Shown here: positions 7,118 to 15,595 of the stretch, one piece after another
Numbering within the stretch: the first letter of the stretch is position 1
Layout: each line of letters opens with the position of its first letter
NCBI GenBank assembly: GCA_046290495.1
Contig: JBKAGT010000006.1
Location: forward strand, 744,001 to 808,000
DNA from: PGYR01 sp046290495
GTDB taxonomy: Bacteria; Bacteroidota; Ignavibacteria; Kapaibacteriales; UBA2268
Direction of reading: 5' to 3'
Length of the DNA: 64,000 bases
The notes under the pieces: model-generated
The model's input: only the letters and a program-made list of their open reading frames with translations
Database searches by the model: none
What the model was told of the DNA's origin: nothing
Made by a program: the position numbers and the translations under genes

Positions 7118-9766
7118 TCAAGTCTTAGCTTCTGAAATAAGCTCTGCTAAAACCTGGAACGCTTGCAAAGGAGTCATTCCCTCTATATTCATCTCTTTCA
7201 GTCTTTGCCTTAGTTTGTCATCTTCAAAAGCAAAAATAGAAAGTTGATTATCCTGCTCTTCGTTCTTTTTAGTTTGCACTTTCTTCAAGTTTGGCTTTGA
7301 TGTAGAAAGTTCTGAACCACCTATTTTTTGTTGACTCACATCTTCTTCTAATGTTCCCATTATCTCCTTAGAACGCTCTACAACAGAGTAGGGGAGTCCT
7401 GCCATTTTTGCAACATATATACCAAAGGAGTGATCTGCAGTACCTTCTTTCACCTTATGAGTGAATATTATTTTTGCATCTCGCTCAACTACTTCTACCT
7501 TGTAGTTTTTAATTTTTTCATACCTGTTAGCCAAATCATTCAGCTCGTGATAGTGAGTAGCAAATAGTGTTTTTGCACCAAGTTTGTTATGTATATGTTC
7601 AGCGATAGCCCAAGCAATAGAAATTCCATCAAATGTTGCTGTACCACGACCAACTTCATCTAATAGAATAAGACTCTTATCAGTAGCATTGTTCATTATA
7701 TTTGCCGACTCTTGCATTTCCACAAGGAATGTACTCTCGCCAGAGCGAATATTATCACCAGCACCTACACGAGTATATATTTTATCGACAAGACCAAGCG
7801 TACATTTTTTAGCAGGTACATAGCAACCAATCTGAGCCATTAGCACTATAATTGCTGTTTGTCTGAGGTAGCTTGATTTACCAGACATATTGGGTCCTGT
7901 GATAATATGCACAATCTCTTCTTCGGTATTGAAGTTTGTGTCGTTTGCTGTAAAGCTTTCACCTGGTGGTAAACTGTCCTCAACTATTGGATGTCGTCCG
8001 TCTTCTATATACAGATCCCTACCATCATTGATTATCGGCTTACAGTAATTCTTTTGTAGTGAAACAAATGCAAATGATTGAAGGCAATCGAGCTGACCAA
8101 CGATGTAGCTACTAAGTTTCATCTCTCTGAGGTAGTTCATCAGCTTATTAATAAGTTCATTATATAGCTTTTTCTCAATAGCATCTATTTTCTCGTCAGC
8201 ACCGAATATCTTCTCTTCAAATACTTTCAACTCGGGCGTAATATAACGCTCAGAATTAGTCAGCGTTTGTTTTCTTTCGAAGCTATCTGGTACTTTGGAA
8301 GTATTGACTTTAGTTACTTCTATATAATAGCCAAATACATTGTTAAACCCGACTTTCAGATTGTTAATTCCTGTTGCTTCTCGCATCTTTTTCTGAAAGT
8401 TGCTAATCCAATTTTTCGCAGAATAACGAGCAGTTATGTATTCGTCCAGCTCTTCGCTATATCCATCGTTAAATACGTTACCTTTACCAATATTTATCCC
8501 TGGTTCTTCTTTTAAAGCATTTCCAATTATGCTTACTAAGGATTCTGAGTCTGGAATATTTAACTTCAATGCTTTTAGGTAATCATCATCAAATTTTGAG
8601 AGATAATCTTTTATCTCAGGTAGTTTAACCATTGAGTTTTTTAATGCTACTAAATCTCTTGGTCCAGCACGCAGTGTAGCAATCTTAGTAGAAAGCCTTT
8701 CTATGTCACCTATTTCAGTTAGGACTTCTCTTAACTGATTTATCTTCTGTGAGTCATAAAGAGTGTTAACTGCATCCAGTCTTCGTTGAATTTCATTTTC
8801 TTTCTTTAATGGCATTGAAATCCACTTCTTTAGCAAACGCCCACCCATAGGTGTTTTGGTGTCATCTAATGCAGAAAATAAGGAGCCCTCGGTTTCGCCC
8901 TCTGTTGTTAGAGTAATTTCCAGATTCCTTCTTGTAGAGCTATCAAGAAGCATATAGTTTGCAGTGTCATATAGTGAAATGCTGTTAATATGCTTCAAAG
9001 CACTATTCTGAGTTTCATTCAAATAGTGAATCACAACACCAGCAGCGACAACACCAACGCTAAGGTCAGCAATTCCAAAACCTTTTAAGTTCTTTGTTTC
9101 AAATTGTTTTAATAAGGCATCATTACAAAACTCATCTTCGAATATCCATTCCTCTTGGTAACTGATGGAGGGGGAGAAGCTTAGTTTTTTCATTGCCTCT
9201 ATGAAGTACTGCTTCTGAGATTTTGAAATAATAATTTCAGATGGCAAAACAGCTTCTAAGTTCTCACCTAGCTCTTTGGCAAGTATATCGGTTGTGAAAA
9301 ACTCACCTGTCGATACATCCGCGAATGCAAACCCAATAAGCTCGGGTCCTTTCTTGATTTTTTTATAATATACTGAAGCGAGGAATTTATTCTTTTTTGA
9401 TTCCAATAGTTTATCATATAGTGCTACACCAGGAGTTACTATCTCAGTAACGCCGCGTTTCACTATACCCTTGGCTTGTTTTGGGTCTTCTAACTGTTCG
9501 CATACAGCTGCCCTGTATCCTGCTTTTACTAACTTTGGCAAGTATGCATCTAACTGGTGGTGTGGGAAACCCGCTAGTGGCATTTGACCAGCTGCACCGT
9601 TATTCCTCTTTGTCAAAGTAATGCCACAAACCTTCGCAGTTATTACAGCATCTTCGTTAAATGTTTCGTAGAAATCACCCAATCTGAATAAAAGAACCGT
9701 ATCAGGGTAATTCGATTTTATGCTATTGTACTGTTTTATTAGAGGGGTTTCTTTGCCTTTGGCCAT
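7118..9766 (-). CDS. mutS: DNA mismatch repair protein MutS
   Basis: MutS recognises mispaired bases and small loops and recruits MutL. All five domains are present in 882 residues: mismatch-binding domain with the Phe-x-Glu motif in GDFYETF (Phe32, Glu34), connector, core, clamp, and C-terminal ATPase with Walker A GPNMSGKS (624-631), Walker B LLDEVGRGT (around 701-709) and FATHYHELNDL. The last ~80 residues carry the helix-turn-helix end GMTPLQAFQVLAELI. The gene is 91 bases upstream of the CNNM gene on the same strand. No mutation in key motifs. Confidence 0.98.
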   Translation of the reverse strand: MAKGKETPLIKQYNSIKSNYPDTVLLFRLGDFYETFNEDAVITAKVCGITLTKRNNGAAGQMPLAGFPHHQLDAYLPKLVKAGYRAAVCEQLEDPKQAKGIVKRGVTEIVTPGVALYDKLLESKKNKFLASVYYKKIKKGPELIGFAFADVSTGEFFTTDILAKELGENLEAVLPSEIIISKSQKQYFIEAMKKLSFSPSISYQEEWIFEDEFCNDALLKQFETKNLKGFGIADLSVGVVAAGVVIHYLNETQNSALKHINSISLYDTANYMLLDSSTRRNLEITLTTEGETEGSLFSALDDTKTPMGGRLLKKWISMPLKKENEIQRRLDAVNTLYDSQKINQLREVLTEIGDIERLSTKIATLRAGPRDLVALKNSMVKLPEIKDYLSKFDDDYLKALKLNIPDSESLVSIIGNALKEEPGINIGKGNVFNDGYSEELDEYITARYSAKNWISNFQKKMREATGINNLKVGFNNVFGYYIEVTKVNTSKVPDSFERKQTLTNSERYITPELKVFEEKIFGADEKIDAIEKKLYNELINKLMNYLREMKLSSYIVGQLDCLQSFAFVSLQKNYCKPIINDGRDLYIEDGRHPIVEDSLPPGESFTANDTNFNTEEEIVHIITGPNMSGKSSYLRQTAIIVLMAQIGCYVPAKKCTLGLVDKIYTRVGAGDNIRSGESTFLVEMQESANIMNNATDKSLILLDEVGRGTATFDGISIAWAIAEHIHNKLGAKTLFATHYHELNDLANRYEKIKNYKVEVVERDAKIIFTHKVKEGTADHSFGIYVAKMAGLPYSVVERSKEIMGTLEEDVSQQKIGGSELSTSKPNLKKVQTKKNEEQDNQLSIFAFEDDKLRQRLKEMNIEGMTPLQAFQVLAELISEAKT

Positions 9767-9841
9767 TACTTTATTATTAGAATTTGTGTTGAATTATAGA
9801 CTCTCAAATTTAAAGGAAAAATGAGATTATACCTAATTTCA

Positions 9842-10390
9842 CTATTCAAATGCACCGCTCTTTTGCATTCTATTTTCTAGCGATCTCCGGATGCCATCAG
9901 AAAGAGTATCCATATAAATATCTTTGGTTAATGGTATTAGCTCTTGGCTAAGTTCAGGATATCGTTTCGCATAATCAATTAGTATTCTGAATGCATAGCA
10001 GCGTACTGATGGTTTGATGTCGACATCGACCCATAGGCTAATACAGACGTCTATGAACTCTGACTGCTTACTATCTGGGATTTCCATTTTCATCAGTATT
10101 TTCAATAGCTCACGTCTGTTGCTGTCATTGCTTTTAGGAATCAATTTTAGCACTTTGTTTATCTTGTCTTTTAATCGTTTATCATTTTTTTTGATCAATG
10201 AATTGAGCACAGAATTTGCTCTCCATGATACAGGTTGTTTGTTGGATAAACTTAGCTCAACCAATTCGTCAAATTGTTCTGGTTTTGCTTTCACAAACTT
10301 AATCATATCCTCTTTGAAAGATGTAAGTATAACTCTTTCCAGTTCGGTAAGATTTCCATCAGCTATTATTTTCTGTTTTTGTGTAGGCAT
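9842..10390 (-). CDS. HEAT-repeat-like protein, unknown function
   Basis: The protein is all-helical with repeating helix pairs (for example ELVELSLSNKQPVSWRANSV and DVDIKPSVRCYAFRILIDYA), the look of a small HEAT/ARM solenoid that mediates protein contacts. No catalytic motif is seen. I place the start at the internal Met of MPTQKQK (base 10390, 182 aa). The open frame extends to 10480, but that longer start would leave only 12 bases to the divergent gene at 10493 and adds an unlikely hydrophobic leader; Met at 10444 is a third option. It follows the same strand as mutS, 75 bases upstream of it. Confidence 0.7.
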   Translation of the reverse strand: MPTQKQKIIADGNLTELERVILTSFKEDMIKFVKAKPEQFDELVELSLSNKQPVSWRANSVLNSLIKKNDKRLKDKINKVLKLIPKSNDSNRRELLKILMKMEIPDSKQSEFIDVCISLWVDVDIKPSVRCYAFRILIDYAKRYPELSQELIPLTKDIYMDTLSDGIRRSLENRMQKSGAFE

Positions 10391-10492
10391 AATTGTTAAA
10401 TTATAAAAATAATTTGCAATCTGTGAGACGTTTTCTCCATTCATGTGTCTATATAGTAAACAGAGGGGAAAAAACAACATTATGAATTAAAT

Positions 10493-12574
10493 ATGATATA
10501 TAGATTAATAATAATAATAGTTACCACATTCTCTTTTTCACTATCAGCAAGTGATTCAGCAAGCTCTAAATTTCTATATACTAATCATTTAATTGAAATT
10601 GATTCTGTCAATATGAGGTTCTATTTTAAAGAAAGAAAAATAAAGTGGTTTCCTACTTTTAACCCAGAATTAAAGAATGATTCAACAAATAAATTTGAAG
10701 AAATTAGATTAGATTCAAATTATTTTAACTCTATTAAGAAAAGTAAACTATATGAATTTAATTTTACTAATGTTGGAAGTTCTAGATATTACGATACTGT
10801 TTATAATAATTTATCAGATCTTAGATATTCAAAATCTAATACATATTCTGCAGTTGGCTACGAATTAGAACCTTACACTGACAGAAGGACTATACTGATT
10901 CTTGTTGATAGAACCTTGAAGGATGAGTTGCAAAATGAACTTGATCAATTAAGAAATGATTTGCTAACTGAAGGATGGGGCGTAAGGATAAGAGAAGTAG
11001 ATAGAATGGTTGAATACGAACAATTCCCTTTTATAAGGATTGAAGATGTTTTAGAATTATATATAGGTGGTATAAAGAATCATTTAAGAAACAACCCAAA
11101 TTTAAATACTGAAGCAATTTTTACAATTGGAAAGACTCCAAAGTTTTACTCAGGTAAATTTGCCCCTGATAATAAACCAGACCATGTAGGAGCATGGCCG
11201 TCAGATGGATTATTAGGGCTAAATAATAACTTTATCAGTGATAATAGAGTAATTGAAAATTCAAATTCATCAAACTTTGAAAGAAATAATTATAAGAGCA
11301 ATTTTCTTTATTTTAATTTAAATGAATTTTCGGATAATATAGTGAGAATGATTGGCAGTCTAGACCTATCCGACTTACCTTCATTTGAAGAAACAGAGGT
11401 GGAACTACTTCGCAAATACTTGAATAAAAATCATAAGTATAGAACAGGACAGATACCAATAAGAAGGAGAGGATTAATAGACGACAACTTACCTGCATGG
11501 AAAAATCTAGATGCACCTGCAACCTCTGGATGGAGGAACTTCAATGCAATGTTTGGTCCAGACAGTATAGATGAAGCCGACTATTTCACAACATTAGAAA
11601 ATGAGAGCTATCTTGCCTCTTATGCTTGTGGTGTTGGTGAACCTTTTGACTCATTATCAGGTGTAGGGACAAGCGATGACTTTGCCAACAGGCAAGTAAA
11701 TACGGTATTCACTATGCTCTATGGCGATTATATTGGTGATTGGGATAGTCCAAACAACTTACTACGTGCTTCCTTAGCATCTGAACCTTCTATACTCAAC
11801 GTAGCTTGGGTAGGGCATCCACATTGGTTCTTTCACCACCTTTCCGTTGGTTACCCTATAGGTTACAGCACACGATTGACTATGAACAATAAGACATATT
11901 TCCCAGTGTCCTACTTCCCAGAAGATACAAATGGCTTCCCAATATTGGATGTACCCCCAATCCCAAATGATCCATATAGAAATGGTGTTCACATGGCAAT
12001 GCTTGGAGACCCAACTTTAACTATGTATCCAATTAATGAAGATGGTAAAGTAGCAAACTTAGAAGCAAACAAAATAAATGACTACACTGTACAGCTAAGC
12101 TGGTCAGTACCAGATGATAAGGTACACTATTATGATGTATTCCGTACTATTCATGAGTATGGTCCATTTGAAAAAGTAAATGAGGAGCCAATCACAACTG
12201 GCAATATAACAGACGAGTTTCACTATGTCGGTGACGTATGGTATATGGTGAGGGAAAGAGTCTTAGAATACAGCCCAACGGCATCATTCTGGAAACACCT
12301 GCGTGGCGAGATAGTTAAAACACAAGTCACTACATCAGTAGAAGTGACAGACTCAGAAGATATTAAAATTTACCCCAATCCTACAGATGATTTTATAAAT
12401 ATAGAATCGGAATTGAGATTTGATAGTGTAGAAATCCTTAACACTGAAGGTAGGTTAATGTTCAAATCTGATAAGAAGCGAATCGACATCTCACAACTTA
12501 GTAGTGGACTATATTATCTAGTCTTCAAATCTAATAGACAGGTAATAGCGAAAACATTTACTGTTATAAAATAG
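10493..12574 (+). CDS. secreted T9SS-sorted protein, gingipain-like (C25-like) region plus FN3-like domain
   Basis: A signal peptide (IIIIVTTFSFSLSAS, residues 6-20) begins this 693-residue protein. The large middle region has a Rossmann-like start (RTILILVDRTLKDEL) and a block SYACGVGEPFDS ... YGDYIGDWDSPNNLLRASLA ending in HMAMLGDPTLTMYPI. The GDPTL ending is typical of C25 cysteine-peptidase-like folds, but I cannot assign a certain Cys/His pair. An FN3-like domain follows (about 523-612), then the type A T9SS sorting domain with IKIYPNPTDDFINIE and a terminal KTFTVIK. It should be exported through T9SS and attached to the cell surface. It is convergent with mtgA, four bases apart. Function unknown. 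Confidence 0.7.
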   Translation: MIYRLIIIIVTTFSFSLSASDSASSKFLYTNHLIEIDSVNMRFYFKERKIKWFPTFNPELKNDSTNKFEEIRLDSNYFNSIKKSKLYEFNFTNVGSSRYYDTVYNNLSDLRYSKSNTYSAVGYELEPYTDRRTILILVDRTLKDELQNELDQLRNDLLTEGWGVRIREVDRMVEYEQFPFIRIEDVLELYIGGIKNHLRNNPNLNTEAIFTIGKTPKFYSGKFAPDNKPDHVGAWPSDGLLGLNNNFISDNRVIENSNSSNFERNNYKSNFLYFNLNEFSDNIVRMIGSLDLSDLPSFEETEVELLRKYLNKNHKYRTGQIPIRRRGLIDDNLPAWKNLDAPATSGWRNFNAMFGPDSIDEADYFTTLENESYLASYACGVGEPFDSLSGVGTSDDFANRQVNTVFTMLYGDYIGDWDSPNNLLRASLASEPSILNVAWVGHPHWFFHHLSVGYPIGYSTRLTMNNKTYFPVSYFPEDTNGFPILDVPPIPNDPYRNGVHMAMLGDPTLTMYPINEDGKVANLEANKINDYTVQLSWSVPDDKVHYYDVFRTIHEYGPFEKVNEEPITTGNITDEFHYVGDVWYMVRERVLEYSPTASFWKHLRGEIVKTQVTTSVEVTDSEDIKIYPNPTDDFINIESELRFDSVEILNTEGRLMFKSDKKRIDISQLSSGLYYLVFKSNRQVIAKTFTVIK

Positions 12575-12578
12575 AATT

Positions 12579-13250
12579 CTAATCCTGTAATCTCACAGAG
12601 TTCATACGTGCCATGATTGTGTTAGCTCTACGATTTATGTAGTTAGTTGGCTTTGCGGGATTCCAACGAATAGGGTTGGGGAGAACTGCTGCCAAAAGAG
12701 CTGCTTGTCTTTTTGTTAATTTGCTAGCAGGTTTATTGAAATACTTTTGGGAAGCTGCTTCAACACCATATAACCCCTCGCCAAATTCAACCACGTTTGA
12801 ATACACAGTTAGTATTCTCTGCTTACTCCAGAGTACTTCCATTAAGTAACTGAAATATACTTCCATAGCTTTTCGTATGTAAGTTCTGCCATGCCAAAGG
12901 AACGTATTTTTTGCCGTTTGCATTGTTATTGTGCTAGCACCACGGCGTCTTTTCTTCGGATATCTCTCGTTGTGTTTTCTTGCTTCCTCTACTGCTTCCC
13001 AATCTACACCGAAATGCTCATAAAATCTGGAATCTTCAGAAGCAATAACAGCTCTGTAAAAAAGGGGAGAAATATCTTCATGTCCTACCCAATCTTTTTC
13101 TAATCCATCTCCCATAACGAAGTTATATGCTTGGTAAGGGGTGATGAAAGCTGGTATAAATCTCAACAATAATACACTTAGGAAAGAGACAATAAAAAAT
13201 GCCGCAATTGCCTTCAATAGTAAAGAGATTATTTTTTTAAATTTATCCAT
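12579..13250 (-). CDS. mtgA: monofunctional biosynthetic peptidoglycan transglycosylase
   Basis: MtgA polymerises lipid II into glycan strands at the inner membrane. Family GT51 motifs are clear in 223 residues: one N-terminal membrane helix (about 8-31), motif 1 with catalytic Glu72 in IASEDSRFYEHFGVD, motif 2 RRGASTITMQTAKN (102-115), motif 3 RKAMEVYFSYLMEVLWSKQR and motif 4 YGVEAASQKYFNKPASKL. There is no transpeptidase domain, so it is the monofunctional form. Complete. Confidence 0.95.
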   Translation of the reverse strand: MDKFKKIISLLLKAIAAFFIVSFLSVLLLRFIPAFITPYQAYNFVMGDGLEKDWVGHEDISPLFYRAVIASEDSRFYEHFGVDWEAVEEARKHNERYPKKRRRGASTITMQTAKNTFLWHGRTYIRKAMEVYFSYLMEVLWSKQRILTVYSNVVEFGEGLYGVEAASQKYFNKPASKLTKRQAALLAAVLPNPIRWNPAKPTNYINRRANTIMARMNSVRLQD

Positions 13251-13320
13251 AAAAAAAGATTGAAAAGTTTTGTTTTCTCAAATAAACTTCAGATATTTGT
13301 AACTCAAAATCGGTACCAAT

Positions 13321-13403
13321 GGAGGATTCGCATAATTGGTATTGCAGCAGTCTTGAAAACTGCCGGGCGCAAGCCTATGGGGGTTCGAGTCCCTCATCCT
13401 CCG
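13321..13403 (+). tRNA. tRNA-Ser(UGA)
   Basis: A full cloverleaf can be drawn. The acceptor stem GGAGGAT pairs with ATCCTCC (13396-13402) with discriminator G. The anticodon stem GCAGT/ACTGC encloses CTTGAAA, giving anticodon TGA (13354-13356). The T arm is GGGGG-TTCGAGT-CCCTC. An extended variable arm (CGGGCGCAAGCC...) is the mark of a class II tRNA such as serine. CCA is not encoded. A strong terminator follows five bases later, so it is a single-gene transcript. Confidence 0.95.
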
Positions 13404-13407
13404 CATT

Positions 13408-13442
13408 AAAGCCCTTAAGTATTTATGCTTAAGGGCTTTTTT
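13408..13442 (+). terminator. intrinsic terminator after tRNA-Ser
   Basis: AAAGCCCTTAAG pairs perfectly with CTTAAGGGCTTT around an eight-base loop and runs into a T tract. Confidence 0.9.
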
Positions 13443-13476
13443 CGTTTGATAAGCTCAAATATCTGACACAATCTAC

Positions 13477-13510
13477 AAAAAAAGCTCCTAAAAAAGGAGC
13501 TTTTAAATTT
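13477..13510 (-). terminator. terminator of the Gfo/Idh/MocA gene
   Basis: AAAAGCTCCT / AGGAGCTTTT form a perfect 10-base stem with a five-base A loop. The structure is symmetrical; A and T runs flank it on both sides, so it can act in both directions, but it lies just beyond the end of the minus-strand gene at 13530. Confidence 0.8.
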
Positions 13511-13529
13511 TTGTAAATGTTAGATATAA

Positions 13530-14516
13530 CTATTTATCAATTATCTCGCTAATCTTCTCAGCTATTCTTAACGCTTCAGTTGCTTCCTTACCAGTTACTG
13601 AAACATCTTCGTCATTTTCTATTGCTTTTATAAACGAATTGTGTTCTTCCATTATAGCATTAATCTCAGGTATTGCTGGCTTTTTGAAGTAGATATTTCT
13701 GTTCTTTTGACCAGCCTCTATACTACCGAGCATTGTCGCTGGTACTACATTTTCAGTTTTTGGTAACTCACCATCTATTATTTCGAATACCTCTACTTCT
13801 GGCTTACCAAAATCACAAGAAATGTAATTGTCCTTTTGGAAAAATCTCATTTTTCTCATTGGTCTTGCAGATATCCTAGAAGCAGTTAAGTTTGCAACTG
13901 CACCATTTTCGAATGTTAGTCTGGCGTTGCAGATATCAGCAGTGTCAGTGATTACCGATACTCCATTAGCATCAATTGCAGATACAGATGAGCCAATCAA
14001 ATGTAGAACGATATCTATATCGTGAATCATCAGATCATGAATAACAGACACATCAGTAGCACGTGTTTTGAATTGTGCTAATCTATGTGCTTCAATAAAC
14101 ATTGGGTTTAGCTCGTAAGTGCTAAGTGCAGCGAGTGCAGGATTGAATCTTTCTACGTGTCCTACTTGCAGCTTTACATTATTATCATGTGATTTTTCAC
14201 ATAGCTTTACTCCTTCGGAGTGAGTATGTGTTATCGGTTTTTCTATGAAAATATGTTTACCAGCTTCTATACACTTGTCAGCTATCTCATAGTGGTGGAT
14301 AGTTGGAGCTGCAATAATTAGTGCATCGCTATTTCCTATTGCTTCTTCTAAAGTATTATAAGCTTTGACGTTGTGTTCATTCGCTAATTCATTCGCCTTA
14401 TCAGTGTTTGGGTCATATATCCCCATAACTTCAGCGCTTTCGTTTTGCTTTAATAGTTTTAGATGGATTGAGCCCAAGTGACCTGTACCAACTACAGAAA
14501 ATTTAATTTTTGCCAT
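13530..14516 (-). CDS. Gfo/Idh/MocA-family NAD(P)-dependent oxidoreductase
   Basis: The 328-residue protein begins with a Rossmann nucleotide-binding motif GTGHLG (10-15), has the family signature EKP at 92-94, and a catalytic-region motif HDLMIHDIDIVLHLIG (about 160-175). The phrases VGHVERFNPA and RLAQFK recall the subgroup that includes GnnA, the UDP-GlcNAc 3-dehydrogenase of 2,3-diamino lipid A synthesis; that substrate is inference, since no lpx or gnnB gene is adjacent. It has its own terminator and lies 55 bases downstream of the xerC/D gene on the same strand. Confidence 0.88.
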   Translation of the reverse strand: MAKIKFSVVGTGHLGSIHLKLLKQNESAEVMGIYDPNTDKANELANEHNVKAYNTLEEAIGNSDALIIAAPTIHHYEIADKCIEAGKHIFIEKPITHTHSEGVKLCEKSHDNNVKLQVGHVERFNPALAALSTYELNPMFIEAHRLAQFKTRATDVSVIHDLMIHDIDIVLHLIGSSVSAIDANGVSVITDTADICNARLTFENGAVANLTASRISARPMRKMRFFQKDNYISCDFGKPEVEVFEIIDGELPKTENVVPATMLGSIEAGQKNRNIYFKKPAIPEINAIMEEHNSFIKAIENDEDVSVTGKEATEALRIAEKISEIIDK

Positions 14517-14571
14517 ATTTATTGACTTCGGTTCTGTTTTTAAAAGTCAAATTTAAGAAAAAAAGATGATC

Positions 14572-15462
14572 TTATGCCTTTGGGTGCGCTTTTTTGTATG
14601 CATCTTTTAATCTTTCTATAGAAAGATGAGTATAAACCTGAGTTGTAGAAAGTGAGCTATGCCCTAACATCTCACTTACAGAACGAATATCAGCACCATT
14701 ATCTAGCAGATGAGTTGCGAAACTATGTCTCAATGTGTGTGGACTTTTTTGTGATATATCAGATATTGATTTTATTGCTCTATTTATATTTCTATAGGCT
14801 GTAAACCTATCTAATTTCTTACCATTAGATTTAACAAAAAGTGTTTTGGAATTTGTATTAATGCTTCTTCTTATTAATTCATACTCTCTTAAAGATTCCA
14901 AAGTTTTACTACCAATCGGAACATATCGTTCTTTTTTTCCTTTACCTATCACTTTTAGTAGCCTTTCTTGTTTATCAATTTGATTAACTTTAATCTCAAG
15001 TACCTCACTAATCCTAAGACCACAGCTATAAATTATATCTACTAGTGCCTTGTCTCTTATTCCTTCGAATGTTGTTGTGTCAAAATATTCTAACAGTTGC
15101 TTTACTTCCTTTAGCTGGAGATAATTTGGTAATTTCTTGTCTGTCTTGGGAGAGATAACAGTTGCTGCCGGGTTTTTATCTATAAGCTCTTTTTTAAAAA
15201 GGTATTTGAAAAGAGATTTAACGGCTGCTAGTTTTAATCTTAGTGATGACTTCTTTAGACCTCTATCATGAAGGTAACCAAGGTAAGGAGTTATATCATC
15301 AGAATCCAACATGCTTACATCTATATCTGATTCGAATGCCTCAGTTAAAAACTCATCAAATTGATTAAGAGCAGTGATGTAAGTGTCGACGGTATTGCTG
15401 GAATATCCCTTCTCTACTTGAAGGTAGTTTATAAAATTTTCTATGGCTCTACTTAATCTCAT
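14572..15462 (-). CDS. tyrosine recombinase XerC/XerD
   Basis: Tyrosine recombinases of this type resolve chromosome dimers at dif. An N-terminal SAM-like DNA-binding domain (about 1-90) is followed by a catalytic domain with the complete set Arg150 (GLRISEVLE), Lys174 (GKGKKER), His242-x-x-Arg245 (PHTLRHSFATHLL), His268 (MLGHSS) and nucleophile Tyr277 (TTQVYTHLS). At 296 residues it has the length of XerC/XerD and lacks the extra insertion of integron integrases. It is not next to phage or island genes, so a housekeeping role is most likely. XerC versus XerD cannot be settled by eye. Confidence 0.92.
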   Translation of the reverse strand: MRLSRAIENFINYLQVEKGYSSNTVDTYITALNQFDEFLTEAFESDIDVSMLDSDDITPYLGYLHDRGLKKSSLRLKLAAVKSLFKYLFKKELIDKNPAATVISPKTDKKLPNYLQLKEVKQLLEYFDTTTFEGIRDKALVDIIYSCGLRISEVLEIKVNQIDKQERLLKVIGKGKKERYVPIGSKTLESLREYELIRRSINTNSKTLFVKSNGKKLDRFTAYRNINRAIKSISDISQKSPHTLRHSFATHLLDNGADIRSVSEMLGHSSLSTTQVYTHLSIERLKDAYKKAHPKA

Positions 15463-15595
15463 AGTCTAACTTAAGCAAATAGTATGCCTAATGCACAAAT
15501 AGTAACTTATCAGCTAATTTTTATTTTTTCAACTACTGCAATTTTAGTTATATTAGTATATCTAACAATACTATCAGTAATTAACTTTACTTATT

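Noticed and set aside
10014..10406. 130-residue plus-strand frame opposite the HEAT-like gene
   Set aside because: Ser/Leu-rich antisense composition typical of a mirror frame of a helical, charged protein; no signal of a real gene.
13321..13403. tRNA-Ser as an integration site for a mobile element
   Set aside because: No duplicated tRNA 3' end or integrase gene beside it; the Xer recombinase next door is the housekeeping type.
14572..15462. Tyrosine recombinase considered as an integron integrase for the cassette-like array
   Set aside because: It has XerC/D length and motifs, no IntI-specific insertion, and is 23 kb away with a housekeeping neighbourhood.
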